Shown here in pieces: positions 10,226 to 22,201 of a DNA stretch of 64,000 nt; within the stretch, counting starts at the first letter, position 1; each line of letters starts with the position of its first letter. Both the position numbers and the translations under genes were made by a program. The notes beneath the pieces were generated by a model. It was not told the DNA's origin. It worked only from the letters and a program-made list of their open reading frames with translations, and searched no databases. The stretch spans positions 62,001-126,000 of the forward strand of contig WNNJ02001434.1 of assembly GCA_012934845.2 (NCBI GenBank), written 5' to 3'. The DNA comes from Pomphorhynchus laevis. Taxonomy: Eukaryota; Acanthocephala; Palaeacanthocephala; Echinorhynchida; Pomphorhynchidae.

Positions 10226-11450
10226 GTATAATAATACAAATTTATTTAACGTGGCAAATGCGTACAAGCTGTACACTTACAAGTCCACAAACAAAAATGA
10301 GAAAGTCAAGCAGTTAAATTGTTAAAATGGGATCGGATTTGTCGTTTGAAGCACTGCAGGGAAGTTGATAGGCGTATATGAATTGGCAGATGATTCCACG
10401 ATAGAGGAGCAGCTACCAGGAAGGAGCGGAGTCCAAAGGAGGTAGAGTAGTTTGGGACATGTAAAAGAAGGGAATTACAGGAACGCAAGGAACAGTAAAC
10501 AGGACGAGAATTATCAAGAAAAAAAGGTTGAGAAATGAAGGGGTATGAGAAGTTACAAGGCGGAAAGCAACGATAAGAAGACGAATTTGAACACGACAAT
10601 AAATTGTTGGCAAATCGAGAGAAGCAAGATGGTAGGATGTATGATCAAAACGACGAAGACGGAGGAGAATTCGGACAGCTGCGTAGACGATGCGTTGTAG
10701 GGGAAGAAGAGTGGATTTAGGTGAGTTGGAAAATAGACTAAGACAATAATCGAGTCTAGAAAAAAGGAGAGATGATATGAGAGTCATACAAGAAGGGAAA
10801 TCGATCAATCTACGAACTTGACGGAGGTTGCGGAGTATCAAGGTAGATGAGCGTACTTTATCTCTAACGAAAGGTTTAAGTGAAAGTCGGTTGTCAAAAT
10901 GGAAGCCTAGGAAAACGAGATTATCAACGATAGGAAGAATTGTAGAATTTAATGATACGGAGGGAGGTTCGAAGCCGAGGCGTCGAGGTAGGATCCACAT
11001 AATTTTGGATTTATCAGGATTCAGAGAAAGGTGAAGGGAAGAAAGATGATTGGAAATTGAGACAAGACAGTCCGAAGCGGAAACACTAAGATCGTGAATA
11101 CGATAAACAGGTGCATGAGCATAGATGAGAATGTCATCAGCATATTGCATAACATGGAAGTTAAATTTATGACAAATCGAAGACAAATCACCAAGAGGAA
11201 GAGAGAAAAGTATAGGGCCTAATACGGAGCCTTGTGGAACACCGGACGGAATTGACGAAGGATGGGAGAGAAGAGTTAGAATATACGCGAAATGTACGGT
11301 TTGATAGATATGAAGAAAACCATGATACAGTGGATAAAGAGAAGCCATAATCATGACGAAGGCGATGGAGAAGAATCGAGTGATCGACAATGTCAAAAGC
11401 AGACGATAGATCAAGAGAAACTATATCCAGGATTATCGGAGTATGTTGTA
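10226..11450 (-). mobile_element. LINE A, 5'-truncated copy inside LINE C ORF1
   Basis: The main minus-strand frame encodes the RT from just before the first catalytic aspartate: LDLSSAFDIVDHSILLHRL, then GVPQGSVLGPILFSL, then MQYADDILIYAH (YADD box), then the thumb (FLGFHFDNRLSLK, DYCLSLFSNSPK) and the C-terminal ALRSRNSLLL-like block. It ends with the family tail at 10233-10350. It interrupts LINE C ORF1, so it is younger than that copy. The frame changes at least twice, so the copy is not functional. The 5' boundary is approximate. Confidence 0.9.
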
Positions 11451-12380
11451 CCTGGTAATGATGTTGCAACCATGACAATTTCCCCGGACGCCGATCCTAG
11501 ATCTGATAAACGTGACCATGATAGACTTGTATTACCTCTAGCAAGAAGAGATAATGCTCATATTTCAACGAAACCGTGTACTTCATGCGAGTTCAACATT
11601 TCTAGTTACCCGGTATGACATCCCATACTCACGCAAGAATTTTCTCGCCGCATAGTCCCAGCCGCTTTGTTTGACAAAATGGTAACCCTGAGCTTGAATT
11701 GGAATCTAGCACTATTGCAATTGGACCTTGTGCTACTAGCACGATCTATCCAAGTCCAACAACACGATCTACAGGCGCTGATGCAGCAACTTACCTAAAC
11801 AAGTCTACGACTTCTGCCTCCCCAATGAGTAGAGTCTCTCCTGCGGCAAGTTATCCGGTGCAGACACCTGACCGGCCCGCAGTTCGAATAACATAAGGGG
11901 ACGAGATCTAACCTAAATAGATTAAGATGTGTAATTTTCGCTAATATTAACGAGTCCAAATCCGTCATTTCTCAAAACCGTGTGAATGAAGACGTTCTTT
12001 CAGTGAGAAATATCTTGTCTAATATTTTTATAGATGGAGAGGAACATTTAGCAGAATCCTTGGAGGTATTGGCTCTTCATAGAATAGGTAAAAAGTATGA
12101 TAATGGTAGAAATAGACTGCTTCGATTGGTCTGTGCTTCAAATGATCAAGCTAATATCATCCTTAGTAGAGCTTATAGACTAATGGGTAATTCTGTGCGA
12201 ATATATAAGGATCTATCGGTTGAGGAGCGCGAACAACTATCTCTCGCTAAAAAAGAACTAAACGACAGGCGTCAACAAGGTGAAAATGATCTCTGTATCC
12301 GAAATTTTCAGGCGGTCCGACGACGTCCATTTGTACGTTGGGAGAGGTTAGTCCTAAATACTCACGGTGTAGCGTCTTAG
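11451..12380 (+). CDS. LINE C ORF1, C-terminal part
   Basis: Frames downstream of the LINE A insertion: a glutamine/leucine-rich, probably coiled-coil segment (about 11690-11790, LALLQLDLVLLARSIQVQQ) and then an intact frame from about 11905 to 12380. That frame reads VRNILSNIFIDGEE, LEVLALHRIGKKYDNGRNRLLRLV, ILSRAYRLMGNSVRIYKDLS, EEREQLSLAKKELNDRRQQGE. This pattern (a RIGK.....R...V block followed by a DLS...R block) is typical of the RNA-binding C-terminal half of CR1/Jockey-type ORF1 proteins. Frame changes occur between the segments. Confidence 0.75.
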
Positions 12381-12404
12381 GTGACTTAATTTAATTCCAT
12401 GGTG

Positions 12405-15170
12405 TCCTGCATGATACTTCAAAGAATAGTAGTAGACATCCCCTAAAAATTGCATGTTCTAACGTTCGTAGCTTAGTTTCGAAGTTTGATGAGTTTAGTT
12501 GTTATTTGTCAAACAGCAATATGTCGATTTTTGCAATTACTGAAACTTGGCTACACAGTGGGATTAGTGATGATTGTGTTGCCATCCCTGGCTTCTCATT
12601 ATTTACAACAGACCGACATGACCATTAGTGTATGCTATCGTGCTCCACGCTCATCTTGCTTAACACCAAGTTTAATCAGTATCTTACTGATACTGATCTT
12701 ATGTGAGATCAGTATCTTACTGATCTCACAAAGTCGTCAAATTTAATCCTTCTTGGAGACTTCAATATTCCTAATATAACAGGGAATACCCCATTCGAAT
12801 GTCATCAAGGTGGATTCCATTTGTATACCGAATTATAGAACTTTCTCGTTGATGATCTATCTCTTATACAACACGTAACTCAGGCAACCAGGTTTATGGG
12901 ACATAGTTCTTCCTTGCTAGATTTAGTTTTTAGTAAATCTCTACTAGATGTCCATGATATTCAATATGATCTTCCCGTAGGTCTTAGTGACCATCTTGTT
13001 ATTAAGTTTACTACTAGTGCCCTTGTCAATGTCTTCCCTGCCGAGATTAAACATCTAAAACGTAACTGGTACAAAGTGGATATTGATTTATTAAGTACGC
13101 TCGCAATTAGAACGGGTCTTCACAATAGTGACATTACCCATGTCAGTGATTGAGATACGTTATCAGCTTCCCTAAAATATATCACAGACTGCGTCGCTCC
13201 ATTGAAACCCTTACAAAACCTTGCTAAATGCAAGCCTGCTTGGTTTGACGATGAATTAGTGGGACTTTTAAGAAAACGAAATAAACTCTTTAAATCATCT
13301 CTGAATAACCAGGCACTTCGGTTATAATATTTACAGTATCGTCGTCGCTTCAACTACATGAAATTGTTGAAGAGGCAAAATCACGAATCGAAAATCCTGA
13401 AATTATATAATAATACAAATTTATAAAAATTATATAGAGTTTCTTCCAAGCCATTCTGGAGGAATGTAAATAAAAGTAGAAAAGTTATTCCATCAATTTC
13501 CCTTTTGACTCATGACGGTAAGATTGCGAGAGATCCTGATGAAGTTGTGAGTATGTTGGCAGAGGCCTTTGATCTTATTTGTTCCACTCCAATTACAGAT
13601 TTTCGTCCAGCGCAAATTCCCAAGACATTCGTCTCTCATATGCCATTAATTTCTCCAGCAGAGGTATCACGGGAATTGCGTAAATTATCTTGTTACACAT
13701 CGGCTGGGCTGGACGACATTCATCCTTTTATTCTTCAAAAACTCCATGACCTGCTAGCATTCCCATTATCAGAGATGTTTAATATGTCTCTATGTACATC
13801 ATACATCCCTGATCAGTGGAATCGATCTCACATTACTCCTATATACAAAAAAGGGAACAGAGAAGACCCGTCTAATTATCGTCCTGTAAGTCTGACAAGC
13901 TTTGTATGTAAATGCCTTGAACGGTCCGTGCATAAATACATAACTTCTCGTATGGATAGAATTATACTTCTGCACCCTTCTCAACATGGATTTCGCACTG
14001 GTCGATCATGCCTCAGTAATTTAATTATGGCTCGTAAAAATTGAACATATGTAGTAGCGGGTAGGTGTGGGGTTGATGTAATTTTTATCGATTTTAGCCG
14101 GGCGTTTGACCGAGTACCACATGATCCTCTGCTAGTAGTTTTGGTTAAATACGGTATCGAACCCCATGTAGTTCGTTGGATTAGTTCGTTCTTGAAGGGT
14201 CGGTCATATCAAGTGAGGCTAGGTAGTAGTGTTTCTTCACAACGCCATGTTTGTGCCGGAGTGCCTCAAGGTACGGTTCTCGGCCCTTTACTGTTCAACA
14301 TTTTCCTTCAGGATCTGTTATTAAGACTGAGATGCAAAATCCTAGCGTTTGCGGATGACCTCAAGTTATGGCGGTGCATTCAATCGTATCATGACTGTTT
14401 TCTGCTCCAGGAAGATTTAGATAATATTGTTAGGTGGAGTAATGAGACAGGACTGATGTTAAATATATCAAAGTGCTGCCACATGCACTTAGGACATAAG
14501 AAATTTCCTTTCAGATATAAATTAGGTTCCGAGACAATTACGCAGGTACAATGCACAAGAGATTTGGGAATACTTGTGCACGAGTCATTGAAGAGTCGTC
14601 CAAACACGGACAGAATCATCCAAACGTCCAGGAAACTTGGCTATGTGGTCCGGAGGTGTTTTTGTAATCCATCGGCTTTCTGTCTTAAAATAATATACAA
14701 TTCCCTTATTCGTCCTATTATTGAATATTGTATCCTTGCGGTATTTCCGTGTACACGTGGTGAGATGAATGAGCTTGAAAATGTCCTCCGTAGGTTGACG
14801 AGATCGTGCTATTCCATCAAGAAATTGTCTTATAAGGACCGCTTGGGCAATATAGGAGTTCCTTCAGTCCGTACTAGTATAGTATGTCTTGATATTTTGT
14901 TTTAGGGATATGTTATTCGAGCGTGACGGATTCCCGGTCGACTGTATTCAGCAAAGCCAGCGAACTACTAAACGAAGTCACTCTCTTACTGTGAGGACCC
15001 TGCATCACGGCAAACTCGGAAGACTATATCGCCTTTCTCATCGAGCAATGAGGCTTTGGAACAAACTTCCAGAGAATATCATCAACATATCAAATAGATT
15101 GCATTTCAAGAAAACGCTAATTACATGGCTTTGCACAGATTCCAATTTCAATCTCGTGTATCCGGATTAA
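12405..15170 (+). CDS. LINE C ORF2: APE endonuclease and reverse transcriptase (broken)
   Basis: Endonuclease pieces: IACSNVRSLVSKFDEF and AITETWLHSG (12450-12620, catalytic N and E regions), LLGDFNIPNI (about 12750), LDLVFSKSLLDVHD and VGLSDHLVIKF (12915-13010). The stretch between 12620 and 12740 is shortened and contains a small palindromic duplication around 12685-12730. RT: AGLDDIHPFILQKL, NYRPVSLTSFVCKCLERSV, QHGFRTGRSCLSNL, FIDFSRAFDRVPHDPL, GVPQGTVLGPLLFNI and LAFADDLKLW (FADD box near 14350). Thumb: RDLGILVHESLK, IYNSLIRPIIEYCILAVFPC. C-terminus: LYRLSHRAMRLWNKLPENI. Breaks include a stop near 14042 and frame changes near 13150, 13420 and 14900. Confidence 0.85.
13410..13436 (-). mobile_element. 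17-bp LINE A tail insertion with 10-bp target duplication
   Basis: Within LINE C ORF2, aaattatata occurs at 13400-13409 and again at 13427-13436. Between them lies a 17-bp piece containing 'ataatacaaattta', the same string that starts the LINE A tail at about 10226. Removing the insert and one repeat restores the reading KILKLYRVSSKPFW. It therefore looks like an extremely 5'-truncated LINE A insertion. Confidence 0.75.
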
Positions 15171-15284
15171 GTTTTTGCTGACATAAAATTGGTTTTACTG
15201 TGAGCAGACAAAACAGCTGCATTGTTATAGTCTTGTATGTTATAATTTTTTAAATATAATATTTATTCTTAAAATATTTACAAT

Positions 15285-15560
15285 TTTAGGTTCCCTCAAA
15301 TGGGCCTTTACACATAATTATTTTATTGTATTGTTCGATGTCCCTGCTTCAGTCGTATTCTTTCTGAAGCACGCAGAATTTGTTTTGATCAGGGCAACGG
15401 CAATCGTCCTACGTATGCTTATAATGTTATCCGCGTACGATTGCAAATTAGAGTAAGACATCAATGCAGCAACTTTTTTCAGCAGTCCGCTGGCTGACAT
15501 CCCTACGCCACCAAAAACTGAGAAGATAAGGGGATGAATGTACCTCTTTCAATAATGGAT
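15285..15560 (-). mobile_element. RT family F 3' fragment
   Basis: The minus frame reads FSVFGGVGMSASGLLKKVAALM ... YADNIISIRRTIAVALIKTNSACFR, matching the extreme C-terminus of family F (GGLG, then FAKDVAVRRE, then VISRFRRSIGIALVRASSWCLR in the 40-42.6 kb copy). The 3' tail (plus strand 'ggttccctcaaatggg' at 15289) is shared with the copy ending near 47510. Confidence 0.75.
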
Positions 15561-16280
15561 ACTCTATCCACATACTTCGCTCTCTTCCGATTCTAATGAA
15601 AAGCGTAAACATTTGAAGGGACTCTGAGCATACGATGGAGTAAATACATTAAATATTGAAACTTCCATTAAGGACCGCTCCCATCTATTGCCAAAGATTC
15701 TTGTGCACGCTATATCCAAACGATATATGTTATAATAATAATTGAGGGCAATGACAAACTTTAAATCAAGCGTCTGTTCAAGCTATTCGACAGGCATTTT
15801 AAAATATCGTAATAGTAAACTAACCAGGTCGTTTGGTTCAGTTTGTTGAAGAAAAATATCAGAAAAATTAAACTGCAAAATTTTATTTGATAAAGATTTT
15901 TTTAAAACTAATTTGTATTAGATAAATACAGAATGACAAATAAAATATAATTGAAGTAATCAGTTAACAATGCGAGACGTACTGGAAGACATCGAAACGT
16001 ATTAAAATGTGTAATTTATAAAGTGTGTGTATTAAAGTATATTAAATACAATATCAAATACTGGTATGTACAAATACGATCAACGAGCTCTAATAACCAG
16101 TCAGCAATTGTATTTATCTTCCTGATCAATGCAGTGTTCCAACTACATACACAAGAATCTGACCGTTCCTATTTTACTTTTTCCTTTTGTCATATACATT
16201 TCACCGTCGTTCAATTACTGATGAGCAGGTAAAACAGCCCTTGCGGCTTAAGTCTAGTGTTGTAATAATATTTTTTAAAT
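15561..16280. other. Between elements, nothing recognised
   Basis: AT-rich sequence with no gene or repeat recognised. Confidence 0.4.
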
Positions 16281-16284
16281 AGTT

Positions 16285-16390
16285 GATACTGATACATTAT
16301 TGATAAAGAATTATCGGAGCTGGATCAAAGAAAAAAGGAAAAATTTTATTGATATTTTGCTAACTTTTGTAAGCATCTTCAGAAAATTAC
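16285..16390 (-). repeat. Hairpin-bearing repeat fragment
   Basis: On the minus strand it contains CTGAAGA, a T, a GCTTAC/GTTAGC stem and AAAATATC (16351-16383). It is preceded on the plus strand by 'gagctggatcaaagaaaa' at about 16318. The same pieces occur at 57.6, 59.3 and 59.75 kb. Confidence 0.75.
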
Positions 16391-16447
16391 TGTTTCTTGA
16401 AAATAAAAATTACTTAATTAGTAATTAAGTAATTAATTACTAAATAA

Positions 16448-17330
16448 CTTCCATGTTACGCAATATAATGATGACATTCGGATCTATGCTCATGCGTCTG
16501 CTTATCGTATTTATGATCTTAGTGTGTCTGCTCTGAATCCTAATTTCTGGTCTTACTCTGAATCCTAATAAATCCAAAATAATGTGGATTCTTCCTCGAC
16601 GACCCGGCTTAGAACTTCCATCCGTATCATTAAATTCTACAATTCTCCCTATCGTTGGCAATCCAGTTTTCTTAGGATTCCATTTCGACAACCGACTTTC
16701 ACTTAAACGTTTCGTAAGAGATAAAGTATGCTCATCTACCTTCATTCTCCGCAACCTCCGTCAAATTCGTAAATTGATCGATTTTTCTTCTTGTATGACT
16801 CTCATATCTTCTCTCATGTTCTCAAGACGTGATTACTGTCTTACGCATCATCAACGCAGCCGTCCGAGTTCTCATACGTCTTCGTCGTTTTGATCATACA
16901 TCCCACAATCTTGTTTCTCTCGATTGGCCTACCATTATTGTCGTGTTCAAATTCGTGTTCTTATTATTTCTTTTCGTCTTATAAATTCTCATACCCCTTC
17001 ATTTCTCAACCTTCCATTTCTCGACAATTCTCGTACTGTGTATTGTGCTCTGCGTTCCCGTAATTCCCTTCTTTTACATGTCCCAAGCTACTCTACCTCT
17101 TTTGGCTACCGCTCTTTCGTTGTGGCTGCTCCTCTCTTGTGGAATCATCTGCCTTTTCATATCCGCCAATCAACACCAATGCCGTGCTTCAAACGCCAAA
17201 TCCAATTCAATTTCAACAATTAACTAATTAATCTGTGACTTTCGCTGTTCTTTTTTGTTAGTGATCATGTAAGCGTGCAGTTTACACGCATTTGCCACAT
17301 TAAATACATTGTTATTATTACTGGTTCAAC
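16448..17330 (+). mobile_element. LINE A, 5'-truncated copy
   Basis: Encodes the RT thumb and C-terminal region: MWILPRRPGLELPSVSLNST, FLGFHFDNRLSLKRFVRDK, LRNLRQIRKLIDFSSCMTLI, and ALRSRNSLLLHVPSYS followed by YRSFVVAAPLLWNHLPFHI. It ends with 'cgcatttgccacattaaata' (the LINE A tail in plus orientation). The catalytic YADD region is missing or decayed, and the frame changes near 16890. Confidence 0.9.
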
Positions 17331-17499
17331 ATATATTAAAAACCCATACTTGTGTGTTATACTTGATTTGGTACAGACGAAGTGTTTGAAAGACGCCTCA
17401 GATGTTTGTTATAACACACTAATTGGCAATAGTGATCCCTGTTTACTCTGTATGCAACTGTCAGTATACAACAGGGCCCTCTCAAAACTCCAATTTTAA

Positions 17500-19600
17500 T
17501 AGACGTTGTCGTGTTGGTGTTGATGCTATTCAACTAGTTGTAAGCTTTTCAAATGGTATCTGGTATAGTCTTTATTACACCAGTAGTCGTTGATCTTCGT
17601 TTTGAGGAATTAATACGTATTTAGACATCTTTTATCCTCTACGTGCTTACGAGTCCAAGCATGACCATCCTCCTTGGTTCGACAGAGAGCTTCGTGATGC
17701 TCCGATGTCCCGTAACAAATTGTGGAGCAAGTTAAGGTGTTCTTCTGCTTCCAAACGTGCCTACACCGATTCTCGGAACTTATGCAATAGGCTAAAATTA
17801 AAATGAGCGCCATTAGTTCGAAGAGGGTATCGCCAGGGCTGCTTATTTGAACCCTAAGATGTTTTGGTCATATGTATAAAATTACAGAACTCTTGTCATT
17901 ACAATTAGCTTAATATAAACGTCAGCTGGGACTTTAACTGTACCGGATCTTATCGACCAACATTTAGCTGATAGCTTCTTCTTGCAAACTTCGATTACTG
18001 ACAAACAGCGTGTCTTTAGTTGAAAGTATGTTCCAATTACTTATCGGTGTTGTGTTCGTCCACTCAGAGTTGATGAGGTGTTGAACAAGGTTATGAAGCT
18101 GATCCGTTTGTATCTTCGTGACCAGACACATTATTGCCCCTTCCTCGTCAAAAGCGAGCGTACTGAGTAATGGTTTAACTCTGTTTTTCAGATATAACTT
18201 GGACACATCTTGGATTCCTGACAGTTGGAAATGTGCAAATTCTGGTACTCATTCCCAAAAAGCATCCTGATAGTTCTTGTGCGGATTGTCAGCCCATCAG
18301 TTTGACCAGTGTATTTTGCAAGCTCTTAGAAAGACTAGTAGAATCAGAGATTATCTGAACTCTAATCATATATTGGTTGATTATCAACATGGTTTTAGGA
18401 TTGAACGTTAATGTCTAACTAATCTACTAACTGCACGTGAAAAATGGACATATGTTATGAGTGCTAGGCTTTAGGTTCATACAGTCATTCTTGGCTTTTT
18501 GAAAGTCTTTGATAAAGTGCCACATGACGGCATAGTCTCCTTACTGTATCACGATGGACTCCGTTTATATATTTGTGAGTGGGTAAGGCAATTTCTATCG
18601 AATAGATCTTTCAGAGTTTGTGTAGGTGTGCTTTCTGACTCTGTGAATATTAATTCTGGAGCTCCCCAAGAATCAGTCCTTGACCCAGTGCTCTATATAA
18701 TCTTTATAAATGATTTGCTACTTCGCTTATCATGATCTCAGCTAGCTTTTGCAGACGATATAAATATTTGGTCGATTATTAGAAGTCCTGCTGATCGAGT
18801 ATCTTTACAAAATGATCTGAACTCTCTGTCCAATTGATCGAATCTACTGGATTACTGTTAAATGCCGAAGAAATTGTCCTTATGTAATTAACGCCCCCTA
18901 TGTAACTCTTTGGTACTATATTGGAAACATTGCCGTATGGAAGTGTCTCAACATAAAGATTTAGGTATTATTGTTCATCGATCATTGAAAATAAAGTTGA
19001 AAACGGACTTCACTCTGGGTAAAGCTACTCGAGCATTATATTGTACAAAAAGCGCATCCCTCAGGTTAAGATGCCAAATATTCAAGAGGTTATTCACCTC
19101 CCTCGTCGGGTCACAATTGTAATACTGCATTCAGTATTCTTATACTGCATACTCATGTACTTCTTAGTCATATTGAAATTATGTCGGTACGTGAGAGTTT
19201 CGTAGCTTTGAAAATGCTTTGTATATAGCACCTATCGAATGGTGTTGTAGGTTATTCCACTGATGTAATCACTAGTCTTGTAAGTAGGTTGCGGGGACAT
19301 AGTTGAGTCATATAAATCTCGATTTGGCAATTACCGAAAATATTTATACTGCCGAGAAGGGAAATTAAAATGTGGAATTCGCTGACGAGGAAATCATTGC
19401 TGTCCCGCAGCTTGAGCACGTTTAAATCAAGATGCTGTAAATTGATACGTGAACAATGCCGCCATTCAGCACATCTGCTGAACTATCCTATTTACCTACG
19501 TTATTCACCACGCCGTTGATTGACTGTTTGCTTTTTGATTTTGTTTTTTGGACTCTGTCTGAATAGCATGTTGGCTTTGACATGTATTTAAATAAATAAG
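17500..19600 (+). mobile_element. LINE C, decayed 5'-truncated copy
   Basis: Pieces in order along the plus strand: PPWFDRELRDAPMSRNKLWSKL (about 17670), SWIPDSWKC..VLIPKKHP (about 18210), QHGFRIER (about 18385), KVFDKVPHDGIVSLLYHDGL (18499), APQESVLDPVLYIIFINDLLLRL (18660), LAFADDINIW (about 18745), HKDLGIIVHRSLKIKL (18950) and KATRALYCTKSASLRL (19020). The tail lies near 19560. It contains numerous frameshifts and stops. The order and motifs match LINE C ORF2. Confidence 0.85.
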
Positions 19601-20774
19601 AAATATTCCAATCAGTAGATCAGCAAATTCAGATGAATTGATTGACGGTTACGTGTTTATATTCCTTTTATTCGAGTTAAGAATACTCTTTCAATAGTCA
19701 GTATGGATGGTACTTCCTAGAGAGTGAAGCTACACGATTGATGTTGATGAATACAATACCGCATTCGTCTCAACTACGTATATCAATTGAAACTACATAT
19801 GAATATACCACATACGCTTTTATACGTAAGATCTTAGGGTGACCAGTTCGTTGTTGATAACATCGACTATATAAATCGTGATCCACCTAGATTTTCCAAT
19901 GTGCTTTATGATAAGATTTCACCGTAGAGCAAACATTAAAAGCAAAATCGCAACAGCAAACCGAATAAAAACAGGCGATTAAGTTGCTACTTTTAGACCA
20001 CAAAAATTAAGATTTTTGATCTTTTCTACGAATAATTTCGCTTTTCTTCCGGACCCTTCAGTCGCGTACAAGTGTTGGATGTTTCTGAGTGGGTGCGATA
20101 CAGTCAAAATTTTTATCTCTAAATTTTGTTCCACCACCTATACATCATGGTTTATACTTTTCATCCCGTTTCTACTGGATACTCATAAAGATATGTTTCG
20201 GAGTTATAAGAATTTACTAATTTTTGTAGTCATATAATTTTATTAATTTTTACGCCATTAATTTAGCATTTGAATTCTGTTCCGATTTCTCATCTATGCA
20301 ATTAATGGCATAAATATATGTTTTTGGTATACTTAAAATCCAGTTCATATTGCATGAGCATAATTGAACGGTTGTGAAACATCAGGAAATAGTTGATAAC
20401 AAATGTTTTTGTGAGTTATGGCGAGCATTTTGAATGTGTATTCTAGGAGAACAATATTCAATCCGTACACGTCATGCCAGCAAAAGCTTCACAATTGGTT
20501 TATCTCAATAAGCCGTGATCTGCATGTTTTGAAACTTTGGATTTTTTCCGTTATTCGCTCAGCATTACACTGTATCACGTGTATGTTAATTATTCAGAGT
20601 TACATAAATTTGTGGCAGTCATTGCTCGCATTATCTCCACTCACTAATCGACTGGTGATTTCAATGTTCCTGAGTAGTTTCACGTTAGCTCAACACCGAC
20701 ATGCGGAAAAGGATTCACTGCGATACCGTTAGTCTTGATGATCTTGTATTATAATTTTAGTTTGAACCGTTAAA
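19601..20774. other. Intergenic, nothing recognised
   Basis: Moderately AT-rich. Two open frames (20016-20237, 20418-20732) are hydrophobic or low-information and match nothing I know; I treat them as chance frames. Confidence 0.4.
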
Positions 20775-20985
20775 TAAATCAAGATTTATTTTAACGTGGC
20801 AAGTGCGTGCTAGCGCACGCTTACATGACCACAACAAAACAAAAATGTAAATCATCTGTCGAGAAGGTGTGAACGTAGGAGGTGTTTGAATGTGATAAAG
20901 GAGGGAGCGCGGCAGACGTCGAGAGAGTTGATTCCAGGCGAGTGAGGCGGCGACGAGGAAGGATCGGAGACCATAGTTGTAATTT
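20775..20985 (-). mobile_element. LINE A 3' fragment
   Basis: The minus strand reads GLRSFLVAASLAWNQL then the family 3' tail (plus strand 'acgtggcaagtgcgtgctag'). It resembles the 4660-4915 fragment closely. Confidence 0.85.
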
Positions 20986-21249
20986 TAAATCAGCTGTTCA
21001 ATTCTTTTAGTTCTAAAAGAATCTAAATATAGTGACCTGTTTCGTTTTAAGTTATAAATCTTAGGATGTTAGTACGAACTGTTTCGAATAATTACAAAAT
21101 ATTTGCTTTTATTATTAAACAGAATTTAAACATTTCACTATTAAACTTATTTTACTGTTGAAATTCTAGATATGGTTAGTACATATCCGTTTTCATGTGT
21201 AAATAATAAATGCCAACCATATCTAAAATTTAGATAACGCACATTCGAT

Positions 21250-21505
21250 ATTTTACTATTGAGTACAAGACAAAGCCGCAAATGGCTGTTCAGTCTGTTC
21301 ACTTTTGATATTTAAAAAAATAAAAAAAATGAAGTGTAGAATGTAATCAGCCGAATGGGTAGTTTTCAACATTGATTGATGGTTCGAGCTATCATGAATT
21401 CACTTTCTCACTTTGAAGCTTAAAATGTGAATAGCTGGAAGCACAAGCAATTTCCTTAGGTAGTGCATTCCAAATGTTGATTACACGATGGGAGTGTCAA
21501 TTTAA
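21250..21505 (-). mobile_element. LINE C 3' fragment
   Basis: The reverse complement closely matches 9030-9275: HRVINIWNALPKEIA coding, then the shared 3' UTR with 'gttgaaaactacccattcgg' and 'gtgaacagactgaacagcc'. It is strongly 5'-truncated. Confidence 0.9.
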
Positions 21506-22201
21506 ATATTGAATTTATCTAATTTATATTATTAAATAAATTTTATCATGGCCATAAAATTTTAGGTAAAATTTCACAAATATATTTTAATGTGTGGATA
21601 ATAAATGTCAACCTAAAATTTGGATATCTGCCCAATCGGTGTTTTAATCAAGTAATATTTTTATCATCTCATTTCCCATAATTTTTTGAATTGTAAGATC
21701 CAATATCTGTTTTAATAACAAACAAGATTTTTTATGTTTTGAGTAAGATTTTTATATGATAGGTACATTTTTAATTTTTATAGTATCATATTTCAGTCAA
21801 TTGAATATTTTGGTCTGTTAGGGTTTCGCACAATCCACATAGGCTATTGATGACTTTGAACAAATCAAGACCAAATCCAAAATGTTTTAAGAAATTTGAA
21901 GTATATTTAACATATACTAATCTTTATCAAAACATTAGAAATCTGTTTCGTAATTGGAGCCAAGGTTAGCTTTTATAATCTAGAAATTATTATGGAAAAA
22001 TGGAATAATTAAAATTTAATTGTTTTAGTGATAAAATATTACGTGATTGTTATGGTCCCTACCAATTGAAACCGTACAATGTGCTAAATACATTAGTGAT
22101 CTATACTTTGAGAAAAGTGTTCATCTCAGTCTAACAGTCATTCGATGCTTTTTTAATTAAAACTTTGAGTATTGATTTCTTTCCGACTTCCACGTTTCTA
22201 A
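21506..22201. other. Intergenic, AT-rich
   Basis: No gene or known repeat recognised before the left arm of the inverted duplication. Confidence 0.4.

Larger units (their letters stand above)
9795..15255 (+). mobile_element. LINE C, longest copy, with nested LINE A
   Basis: Two-ORF non-LTR retrotransposon: ORF1 (10016-12380, split by a LINE A insertion) and ORF2 (about 12405-15170) with an APE-type endonuclease and an RT. The 3' end carries the family tail (gtgagcagacaaaacagctg, then a TTGTATGTTATA motif) also seen at 9.2, 21.3 and 32.25 kb. Motifs DFSRAFDRVPHDPL and GVPQGTVLGPLLF place it in the broad CR1/Jockey-type LINE group; I cannot give a clade. Frameshifts, stops and an internal deletion in the endonuclease make it inactive. 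Confidence 0.9.

Noticed and set aside
20016-20732. Two hydrophobic open frames
   Set aside because: No motif, no splice-site support and an AT-rich setting.
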